64,000 nt of DNA from Marsupella aquatica (Eukaryota; Marchantiophyta). The notes under the pieces were generated by a model, which saw only the letters and a program-made list of their open reading frames with translations, searched no databases and was not told where the DNA came from. The first letter of the stretch is position 1. The number at the start of each line of letters is the position of its first letter. Shown here piece after piece: positions 25,840 to 35,614 of this stretch. The stretch spans positions 20,646,001 to 20,710,000 of the forward strand of contig OZ316893.1 in NCBI GenBank assembly GCA_973895155.1, written 5' to 3'. The translations under genes and the position numbers were made by a program.

Positions 25840-27536
25840 TGATAACAATGAATGTCTGATCTATCAATTTCAAAAAATGAACACAAACTGCTGGAGCAAT
25901 ATATCGAGAAATGTAGATAGTGGATATAGCATGTTCGTCCTAATACACACCTATTTTGTCTTATTGAATGCACATTTTACAACAGAAATAGAGTATGGTA
26001 ACTGAGTATATTTAGGACTTAATTTGACCAGGGTGGGGATTGAAAGGAACGTTGGAGCACAAGTCAGACACATATAGAGACAGCGAGGGCAGAGGGGATC
26101 CAATGCAGTCATAGGCCGTCATGCTGTCATATGGGTATCGGATGCAGCAGAAGGGGTATCCTTGGGGTATCCAAGGCAGTAGTCCGGTATCCAAGGCAAT
26201 AGATATGCAAAGCACCAATTTTCAAAAACGTACATTGGTAATGCAGGGCCCAGCAACGTACATATCTATAGGGGCAGCAAGGACCACACGATCAAGTTGG
26301 AAGATTGAGTGGTGGGGATCGGATCAAGTTGGAAGATCGAGTGGTGGGGATCGAAGGTGCTTTGGGGTTACTGCAGCCAAACCCAAATCAGCTTCAATCA
26401 TTGTTTTAGGCGGGGGCAGGCCTGTGCTCTCTCGCTTGTGCTCGCTGGGGCTTGGAGCTGCAAGTCTATTCTCCTCGATTTCTCTCAATGGATCGATGGT
26501 GGCTGTGCTCTCATGTCTCTCGTGCATTCTCGTTGTTGTGCTACTCGATCTCAATGTTGCTCAATCGATGCAGCTGCCTTGCCCTCTCGCGCGAGCTAGA
26601 CACAGCTGATCTGATCTGATCTTTGCTCCCGGCTGAGTGTCTGCTTCTCGGCTGCTATCGATGCTGCTGATCTCCTGCTCTCCTGTTGCCTTTGTTTGCT
26701 CTTGCGCTCGCTGTTGATGCTGCTGATGTGATCGATCATGCTTTCTCTAGGACTCTAGGCTCTCGATCGATCATCGATAGATTGAAGGTGGGCTTCAATC
26801 ACATCTGCCTCTCCACATCGAGTTGCTACCATCGCTGGTCCTCCATACGCTGTACTTGGTTGCTACCATCGCTGCTGCGCTCGTTGTTGCTCTCGATGCT
26901 GCTGGACTCTGCTAGACCTCTCGATGCTGCTCGTTGTTGCTGAGTCCGAGGCCCTACTGTCGGTGCTCGTAGCTGAACTCTGCTCGATCGATCATCGATA
27001 GATTGAAGGTGGGCTTCGATCACAGCTGCCTCTCCACATTGAGTTGCTACCATCGCTGGTCCTCCATACGCTGTACTCGGTTGTTACCATCGCTGCTGCG
27101 CTCGTTGTTGCTGGGTCCGAGGCCCTACTTAGCTGCAGCGCTGCTACTGTCTCCGTAGCTCGTAGCTGAACTCCGGCTCATTCGATCAGATGCTCGCGAT
27201 CCTCTCGCCATGCTACATTAATTCTGTGTGGGATGTTTATGCATCTTTGCTATATAGGTCCTGCTCGGCTCTCCTTTGATCAAGCGAAGCTGATCACTTA
27301 TGTACTTATTAGTTGGTTCAGTCTCGTGTACGGGCTCGTGTATGAGCTATCTACTCGAGCTAGCTGTGCATTCGTTTCGTGCTTGTCCCCGTTTTCATTG
27401 TCGAGTGGTGTGGTGATCGTGTGTCGTGCCCACCTCTTCATTGTCTGCCGCTCCTCGCTCGTTTTCATTGTATGCCGCTCCTCATCCAAAGTTGTTGGTG
27501 CTCCGCCTCTCTCTCTCTCTCTCCGTTGTGGCTAGA
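25840..27536. repeat. repeat-rich intergenic with 221-bp tandem unit
   Basis: A unit beginning CTCGATCGATCATCGATAG occurs at 26762 and 26983, each followed by the same ~140 bp (TCTCCACATYGAGTTGCTACC...). Upstream, about 26290-26350 has a 35-bp duplication containing AAGTTGGAAGATYGAGTGG. Overlapping frames on both strands follow from the repeated CTGCTG-type composition. I see no gene. Confidence 0.55.
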
Positions 27537-27544
27537 CTCTGATC

Positions 27545-27831
27545 CTCGGGGGGTTGACTATCAAAAATCTTAGGAACCACGTGCGATCCAAAATAGGTAT
27601 TTTTGGCAGATTTTAACTAAATTTTTAAAAAGCGTAGGAGGCAAAAGAAGGTATTATAAACTCATGTTTATAGAATATTCTTTAATATATACCCTTTATA
27701 AAGTAAAATAGGTTATTAATATTGAAAATATAAAATATTCTTGGAATATTTTCTTTATAAAATAGGTCTATTTATATTAGGCTAGGATCGCACGTGGTAT
27801 CCCAAAATATACATTTAGTTAACCCCCCGAG
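27545..27831. mobile_element. 287-bp MITE with perfect 8-bp TSD (hAT-like)
   Basis: The element begins CTCGGGGGGTTGACTA and ends with the complement of CTCGGGGGGTTAACTA. The inverted similarity extends inward to a shared ACCACGTGCGATCC. It is flanked by the identical octamer CTCTGATC at 27537-27544 and 27832-27839. Eight-base duplications are typical of the hAT superfamily, although the terminal bases are not the usual CA(G)GG type. The AT-rich interior has TTCTTGGAATATT-like inverted motifs and no coding capacity. It interrupts a tandem-repeat background (GGGTCCGAGG units on both sides). Confidence 0.85.
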
Positions 27832-27839
27832 CTCTGATC

Positions 27840-28640
27840 GTCGTTGCTGGGTCCGAGGCGCTACTGATCCGAGGCCCTCTATAGCCACATTCAATGATGC
27901 TCGCTTTGGTCTCTTCGATGTTGTGCTAATCAGATCAGACGATGATGGTGATAGTGGGAGGCGGAGGAGCTGGCTCTGGTGTGTTTGGCCTAACAGGAGT
28001 AGTGCTTTAGTAGGAGGTTTGGTTACTTCGTCATCATCCTAGTGACAGAAAGGAGGAGATGGTGGCGGTCTAGTATTCCCCTGTTCTCGTTTTCTCTCTC
28101 GTGTAGCAAGAGGGAATGGCCACTCGGTGGAGTAGTGAGAGAGACAGTGACAACATCAGAAGGCTGGACTCGTTTACTGCTATCCGACCCAATCTGACTG
28201 TTGCCCCGCTCTTGTACACAAGCTGGAGACAATTTCCATGTATCTTGGAGATCATATGAAAATATACAATACTGTTCACTTAGCATTTCACTTAGGTGAT
28301 CGATGTTTTTTCTGGTCTCCAGGTTAAAGGTTTAGTTGAGTGACAACACAAACCTCAACCTTTAATCTAGGGGGGAGACAAAACCTGATCCCTGCTACTT
28401 AAGGGGACTCCATTGTATCAGTCCATTCAGTTCTTCAATCTTTGAGAAGCATTGCCTTGCCTTGCCTTCGCTCTCTCAGCTTTTGATCTTCTCTTGATCT
28501 TGTTCTCGCTCCAGTGTGTAATAGTGTTTGGTCGAGGTCTCTTCAGTCCCTTGTCAGATACTTGGGTCAGTGGAGGTGGTCTCTAACATTGTGTTGCGTT
28601 TTATAAGTCTTGGTTCTTGGTCATTGAGGACTTCTTGTTC
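27840..28640. other. intergenic, no gene seen
   Basis: This stretch lies between the MITE and the 26-bp minisatellite. A TTAAGGGGACTCC...TCAGTCCATTCAG stretch near 28400 precedes a CT-rich segment and could be the promoter or leader of the Rep-like gene that follows. Nothing certain is visible. Confidence 0.3.
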
Positions 28641-28789
28641 TCTGTCTCACACCAGTCCTCAGGTGTCTACTAACAATCCGAGTGTTTGGGTTCTCTGTGT
28701 CACTAACAGTCCTGAGGTGTCTCTAACATTGAACATATCAAGGTCATTTACTAACAGAGTCTATCAAGGTTACTAACAGGTTTGAGTTT

Positions 28790-28995
28790 ATCAAGATTAC
28801 TAACATTTTGAGTCCATCCAGGATACTTACTAACAGTCCGAGTCTGTCAAGTGTACTAACAGTCCGAGTCTGTCAAGAAAACTAACAATCCGAGGCTGTC
28901 AAGAGTACTAACAGTTTGAGTCTGTCAAGAGTACTAACAGTCCGAGTCTGTCAAGAGTACTAGTAGTCCGAGTCTGTCAAGAATACTAACATCCT
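28790..28995 (+). repeat. 26-bp minisatellite
   Basis: About seven units of 26 bp, consensus AGTCCGAGTCTGTCAAGAG followed by TACTAAC, run to 28995. More degenerate units reach back to about 28650. It ends about 90 bp upstream of the Rep-like reading frame and may lie in its leader. Confidence 0.85.
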
Positions 28996-29086
28996 ATGAG
29001 TATTATTCACCCTAACATCAGCTAACTTGTGTTTGTCTTGTGTCCCTTGTGTTTGCTCTTTGTCCCTTGTGTTGCTAAGAAGAGGA

Positions 29087-30775
29087 ATGTCCAGCGAATC
29101 ACAACTAGGAGCAGACATCACTATCATTCCTTACACACCTGAAGATTTAGTCCAAGTGATCCTTGAAAACATAGAGAAAGAGTCATCACATTGTGTTAGG
29201 GATATTGAATTTTGTTTTCTGGTGTGCAGGTTAGGTGACGAGAAGTTGCTTGCTGGACCATTTCGGATTTTGCAGGCAACTGAGAATACAGGGGAGGACG
29301 AAACAGTGGTAGAGTCAAAAGAAAAGACTTTTTTTTAGTGAAAACAGTTGACACTTATCCAACTTATCTTTTTGAACTGAATTCTTGTATTTTCAATACA
29401 GATTCACCGAAGCAGTTTCCAAAGTCTAGAAACCTCTGTGCGAAGTTAACATGGCTTTTTTAAAGCGAAAAGCAAGACTTTCTATGTAGGATAAGGAGGA
29501 AGCCTCTGGTTGACAGTGTTTTTTGAATTGAGTATCACTGCACGGGATACCTGGGTTCTGATGTTCATAAGGATGAAATTCACAAGCTCCATAGTCTCAT
29601 GCTTGATCATTGTGTGGCAGGTGTGATTGGGCTTGAGAGGAGAGAACTGGAGAATCATCACCATTTTCAGATGGTTGTGAGAGCCAGAACAAAATCCGCC
29701 AGGTCTTTTGGTTTTCTTGTGAGTAAGTATATGGGTTGGCATGGGGTCAAGAATATGAATCATGTTGGTAAAGTTATGTGTAAATGTTTGACTAATAGAC
29801 AATTACATACTTGGAAAGGAATGATTGGTTATTGTTTGAAAGATTTAGGAGCTACCCATTTTAAGCAAGCATTGTTTAACATTACTGATGAAGAAGTGAT
29901 TGCAAAAAACAGTTACATTCTATTTTTGGCAGAGCAGATCTGAAATCGAGAGTAACCCTCACAAACAAGAATGTAGCTGACAGAATGTATGTGTGGCACA
30001 AATACAGGTCATAGAGACCTCTGCATGCAACATTCATTTCAACATTAACAAAGATGGTGAAATCTAGGATCTTTATGCCTGCTGCAAGTTGGATTATTCC
30101 TTTAAATGGGCAAGGAATGGATAGGAAGAGAATGACTTGTCTTTGGAAATGTATTATTGATCCTATCAATGTATGTAGAGCTGATGTTGAAGAAGTTTTT
30201 CTTAGAAAAGCTTGGAGTGGTGGTTGTGGCAGATATTATTCACTCAGAGTCAGCTGATGATGATGTACCTGAACTGAGAGCAGTGATTGAGGGATCTCCA
30301 ACAAAGAGTTCTCTCAATCTGAAGTCCAAGGTGGAATCAAAATCTGTTCGTTTTGATGATATGTTTGCAGAAATCAAGGTGCCTGAGAAGGGAGTGACAT
30401 TTGGTGATTCTTTGAGCGAATTTGTATCATTGGCAGACAGGCAGCCATTTCCTAACTGTAATTATTTGGAGACTATTGATGCATTGGCTGCAGAGCATTC
30501 TTCAGGGTTTAAGAAAGGAAAGGAGAAGATGACAAATACAAACATAATTGTGTTATCTGATGATGAAAAGATAGAACCTGCACAAGTGTATATTGATGCA
30601 GGAAAAAGGAGCAAATTTAAAGGTTGCACAACACTCTTAAGAAAGAGCCTTTTTAATGTCAAGATTGAGAAAGAAGAGAGGGGGGAAGGGGGGTTACTCT
30701 GCCTGGAGGACTGCATACACATACAATGTGGGGTTCAATTCCCCACCAGAGTCCTTGGATTCATGAAACTATGAA
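29087..30775 (+). pseudogene. decayed Rep-like HUH endonuclease gene
   Basis: The frame opens at ATG 29087 (MSSESQLGAD). It is broken by a T-run frameshift near 29331, in-frame stops near 29460 and 29523, a frameshift near 29930 and a further shift near 30200. The central part (29530-29943) has the two signature motifs of a single-tyrosine HUH nuclease. One is a HFQ metal-binding motif at 29662-29670, preceded by GLERRELENH. The other is GYCLKDLG at 29827 with the catalytic tyrosine in YxxK context. Such proteins nick single-stranded DNA for rolling-circle replication or transposition; relatives are CRESS-type Rep proteins and eukaryotic Replitron transposons. The C-terminal part is charged and Ser/Asp-rich with no helicase motif that I can see. 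Whether it is a mobile-element gene or an old viral insertion is open. It is non-functional as it stands. Confidence 0.6.
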
Positions 30776-30995
30776 GCATTTTGTGCATAACTCTGTGGAT
30801 TCATAATGTGCATAGATTTTTAAAGCAAAATCATTATTTTGCAATTGCTCGAGTCTTCAAATTTACATACAATGTGGGGTTCAATTTCCCACCCGAGTCC
30901 TTGGATTCATGAAACTATGAAGCATTTTGTGGATAACTCTGGGGATTCATAATGTGCACAGATTTTTAAAGGAAAATCATTATTTTGCAGTTGCT
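30719..30995 (+). repeat. 146-bp tandem repeat with a tRNA T-arm-like hairpin
   Basis: Two units begin with ATACAATGTGGGG at 30721 and 30867. Each contains GTGGGGTTCAATTCCCCAC or a close variant, which has the stem, loop and box-B pattern (GGTTCAANNCC) of a tRNA T-arm. A clear box A upstream is lacking, so this is no tRNA gene. It could be a SINE tail or chance. It overlaps the end of the Rep-like relic. Confidence 0.55.
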
Positions 30996-30999
30996 GTCG

Positions 31000-32690
31000 T
31001 CAAATTTTTTTCCGACATTGTTTTTGGGTGGACATGCACGACACTATTGAGAAGTTTTGTACAGCAAATAGTCATTACTTTGGAATTGGCGTCTGCAAAT
31101 TTTTTTCGGACATTGCTTATTCTAGGGTAAAATGCAATCTTAAATTTTTTTAGAGGGGAAAATTAAATTAAGATGACCAAGAATTTTTTGACTAGAGGGG
31201 TCCAAAAATACTCCAGAAGACATTCTTATGAGAAATGCCTTACTGTAAAAGCTAATCAAAAATCTAATTTTGCCAGAAACAAATGGGAAAAAAAAAGGCA
31301 AACGTGCATTCACCATATAGCAATATAGCAATGTAGGCAAAAAATTAGCTAGGCTGACAAGCCCTCCTGTCCGTACTAGACCAAAAAGCCTTGAAAGCCT
31401 GTTAAGATACGTTCAGTGAGGCCCGGTACTCTTTGTATGAATAGGCCCCTCCCCGGGTATCCAATATTAATATTGTACTTTCCTTAATTTTTTACATCTT
31501 AGTTTAGGTGAAATTTAAGTTAACTTTGATTGGATGACAGAAAAATAATGTGCGAATTTATAAACATCTCAGAGTGTCACATAGAATTGGCTTCACTCTT
31601 TATAAAACCTTTCACTCTCAAGTCAGAGTACATGACAGACCCTAAAATCTAGACAGCCGCCGCAAAACCCAAGTCGAGGTCAGGCATATATAGTGTGAGG
31701 GACAGAAAAAGGTTTTCGAATGTAAGTTGCCTTCATCTAGCTATGACCTTCGTTCTGTACGTACCATGATGCCGGCAAGCAAGTCAAGCCCACTGAAAAC
31801 CCGACTTGCCAAGAGAACCATCTTTAGCAATATCTGGAAAGGTCCACCAATTAAGCACGTCACTAAATTGTTGAAATGGTGGCAACTAGAGTAGGCTAGC
31901 TTTCAAGAAACCCGGTTGCACTGCATGACAAATAAAATGATATCGGCGAGGTTCTTTTCTGCACCTAATTACAGAGACAACCTCCTGTCTCAGCTAGGTA
32001 CCCTTAGTTTGCACAGATTTTTTGCAGTAAAATCTGACTCACAGCTTGCAGGCCGATCGAGACCCCAGATCAGAGATTACCATCGAAACTCTGCAGGAGC
32101 AAAATCTATCTAGGACATGGCGACTTCAGTGCGGGTGTCAGTGCATGCAGGTCACGAATTGACAAATGAATGTGGTTGCACAGTAAAAGACTGAGGGGAG
32201 TACCACATCGTGTGAAGTACGTATTCTGGAGTCCTAATCCATGGACACCTAGGGAATAACTGTGTAATTGGGCGCTTGAATTGGAAAATAATTTAGGATC
32301 GAAAGGTGTTCCGATGGCGCCGGAGGAGCTACTATGCCAGTGTTGAACGTAAACTGTCAAAGATGTGGCACTACTGCTGATCTGTAGGGCAGCAAATTGG
32401 AAGCATATATATGACACTTGTATTCCTGTGGGAAGTCTTTGGTGGATATAGTGGCAATTGTATATATAGCATGTAATGTTCCCGTCTCGCCTCATATATT
32501 GGGGAGTAACTATATATAATGTAAAGCATCATGGTGTGAACAAGACTTTACTTTTGGGGGAGATTTCATAGCAAAGTTCAAGTCTACTCAAATAAAAAGA
32601 ACTCCGAAGCTAGGTGGAGAATGCATCGTGAGCGACCTCAAGGAATGCCGTTAACTGATGAAATGAGGGAAAAATTCAAGAGCAAGCCAT
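31000..32690. other. intergenic, no gene seen
   Basis: A third partial echo of the preceding repeat (CAAATTTTTTTCGGACATTG) is seen near 31000 and 31100. Only short frames are present beyond that, such as 32106-32495 minus, which I do not recognise. Confidence 0.4.
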
Positions 32691-32696
32691 GGATTC

Positions 32697-33945
32697 TGGA
32701 CAGGAAAGGACTTAACCCCCAACCAGGCCTCTCCAGTATCTTGTGGACACAACTATGGACTCAGGACTTGACCAGACCTTGACCAGACCCTTCAGACGGT
32801 TGGTCGTTAGACATCCTAAAAGCACATTAACTGCGCACCAGTCATCATTGAGTCCGCCTCTACTACACAGGGCACCACTACCAACTCGGGGTGCAGCAAA
32901 ACCTACAAAATGTTAATTTTTAATAAAACTTATTTTCTGGATGTAGACTAAATGGATCCGGTTTGAGCTGTGATTGCTTGGGGTGATCCTATCCGGGTGT
33001 GATGTGATTGCTTGGGGTGATCCTATCCGGGTGTGATGTCTAAAGTTCAAACTACCTGGCTACTGAAAAATGTTGGGAGGTTGTTGACACCTCCATGCCA
33101 ACACTCAATCCTATATCTTGAAATGTCATTATTCTACAAACTGCAATCTACAATTGTGCACTTTTCTTTAAACCACACCCTCAAGCGAACCTGCCAGTAT
33201 GAAAATCCCATTCACTCCCTCACTACTCCTCAATGAGTGTCTTATGGTGAATGTGTCTTATCATAAAAGGTGGAGCACTTGCCAATAAAACATTTTGCAC
33301 TCACCACCTTTTGTGGAGCTCAAGCTAGCCTGACGGTTGTGAACTTAACTTGTGCACTTTATAATGACAACTAAGGGTAATTAACCCGGCAGGTAAACCA
33401 TAGCTCTTCATAGGCACAAGTGTACTGTGGTTTAAGTACCTAAAGGAAAGTTTGAACCTTCTTCCAATAAGGTGACAGTTTTTGAATGAAAAGTAAAAGT
33501 ATTATGCTTTTGCAAAACAAAAAACTTAATAAAAGCTCCCCATTGTAGATTTTTGAGAGTAAAAGATTGAGTGTTAGAAGAGTCCAGAAACTCCCATGGA
33601 TCTTTGTGCAGTAAGTAGCTTCAACTTAAGAAATCACACCGAACTATTTTTAGCTCAAACTTGATCCATTTAGTCATCCAATAGAATATTGAGTTTTATT
33701 AAAAATTAATATTTTGTAGGTTTTGTGTTTCCCCGAGTCCTCCGTAGTGGCACCCTGTGTAGTAGAGGCAGACCCAACATGACTATTGCAGTAGAGGCAG
33801 ACCCAACATGACTATTGCGCAGTTACTGTGCATTTTGGATTTCTAGTAGCCAACCACGGTCTGGTAAAGTCCCAAGTTATCTTTGTGGTCCATCAAGTAC
33901 ACGAGATGCTAAATGGGCCTGGTTAAGTCCTTTTGTGTCAGATGA
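32697..33945. mobile_element. 1.25-kb element with ~250-bp terminal inverted repeats
   Basis: The left arm (about 32697-32970) matches the reverse complement of the right arm (about 33655-33945). Shared landmarks are AAAGGACTTAAC at the outer ends, CCTCTACTACACAGGG, CAAAACCTACAAAAT and TTAATTTTTAATAAAACT. The left arm contains a 36-bp tandem duplication at about 32966-33037 and the right arm a 31-bp one at about 33765-33815. The interior has no transposase. I could not find a clean target duplication, so the exact ends are uncertain. It is a MITE or foldback-type element. Confidence 0.7.
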
Positions 33946-33959
33946 AACTGTAGCACTTT

Positions 33960-35610
33960 AGTTTTCTACTAATGGCCTCCTGAATATGGAAACCCACTGT
34001 TGAATAGGGAGAAGATCACGTCTATTGCTTGGTATGTAGTCTCGAGATGAGTGGTGGTACTGCGAGAGGACTCAACTTCTACTACCAAGCCATATTCTTG
34101 AAGACCTAGAGTGGACTCTGAGGAATCTTATTCTTTTCAAAAACTGCCTCCAGTTCTGGTTTTGTTGGCCATATCCCCTGAGTGTATTCACGGGAGCTTT
34201 GCAAATGTGAACCATGGATGCTGGCGACTAGAAGTGTCTTCGATTCACCCCGAGAATCTTTTATATGATTCTTTGCATTAGAACCGTCTACAGAAACCAC
34301 ATATGGTTGGCGTAATTCGCCTGCCACTTTTCAAGTGTTTGGTGAGATCCACAGTAGTCTTTGAATGCAAATCCTTTACAATTAACCATTACAACCATCA
34401 CATACAATCCAAATATTGAGATGGCTATCACTGTATTATCTCAAATGTGCACAAAGAAATTTCACAGATCATGATGTCCGTCGTTTGAATTACATTAAGA
34501 CTGAATGAGTTGACAACACATATCTACTGAAATCTTCTGATTCCCTTTTCTACCAAAGGCTAGCCAGCTCTCCAACACATCCATTCGAGGAACAACCCGG
34601 GGAAAAACCACTCCAGCTATGGATACAAATTTGATAGATACACGCGACCCTTTGGATTAACCATTCTCCTTGGTTCACATGCATTGAATGTTGGTCGGTC
34701 AATGCAAACCCTTGAAATGTATCCCGGAGGGCTTGCTTGTAATTCCGCAGACGGCCTCTGAGAACTGGACTGTTCTCAACAGGAGTTCCAGAACTTTAGT
34801 ATGATCCGTACTAAATAATCTACATTACAGAGAATCTGATTGTAGTCCTTATTTAAAACTGTCCTCTACAATTAACCATTACAATCCAAATATCAGTGAA
34901 CAGATGCATAATCAGTTCCTAAATCAATTACAATTTAGTCGCTGTTGCGTTAGCTGACGCATGAAGTGAATTATTCCTACCCAAATCCGTGGTGCTATTT
35001 CTTCAGTGTGCTGGTTGTCGCAGCGTCATTGTAAAACATGAGTACCCACAACATCATTTAGCTCGCGAACTTGTGCACTGGATAACTCTCAAATCCCAGA
35101 TCAATCCTCACAAAGGACCAAGCACTTTCTGCTTGAAAACAACCTCAGCAAATTGAGCGGACGGCAGCGAGCCAAAGCAAGGTACTTTATTCGGGTCGAG
35201 AGTTTTCGAAAATAGTCCTGGGAAGTAAGAAATAAAACTTGATAAAATCCACTGCCTCACAGTCAGAAACTGTATTAACCTCTTCTGTAATCCCCTAAAT
35301 TCCATTCAATGGAGTAAATTCTCTAAATCTCTCATTTCAAGGTTAGTAGTGCACCGACCACTCCTCTTAAATGCAGCAGATATAGTTTGGATCAATCAGT
35401 GTGCATAGCTGAGACCAATCAGTATCGTCCACAAAACTGTCAAGATCTCAGGCAGCCGTCCGGGCCCATCTGTGAGACTCAAATAGACTCCCACAGTAAA
35501 CTGAGGGCGTGAGACACTAAAAATCTGAATTTTCTCTTCTTTTGAATTACGCAACGACCTTTCCGAAACGAAAGAATTGTTGCCCAAAATTCTCCAGTTT
35601 TAGAAAAGTT
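33960..35610. other. intergenic, no gene seen
   Basis: Short frames on the minus strand (34106-34327, 35108-35305, 35396-35587) show no recognisable domain and partly overlap the 3' flank of the BADC-type gene. The sequence CAATTAACCATTACAA occurs at about 34380 and 34870, a small dispersed repeat. Confidence 0.4.
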
Positions 35611-35614
35611 GATC

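Noticed and set aside
24870-25840. CRISPR-like array
   Set aside because: The units are degenerate, have no constant repeat/spacer alternation, and the genome is a plant's.
25229-25842. Long overlapping Phe/Ser/Leu-rich open frames resembling membrane proteins
   Set aside because: They are produced by the T-rich minisatellite (CTCACCTTGACATCTTTTT units) and run in several frames at once.
26121-26609. 162-residue open frame as a gene
   Set aside because: It has biased CTG/CTC-rich sequence with overlapping open frames on both strands and tandem duplications. No domain is seen.
30721-30790. Possible tRNA gene
   Set aside because: Only a T-arm-like hairpin is present. No acceptor stem, anticodon arm or convincing box A can be built around it.
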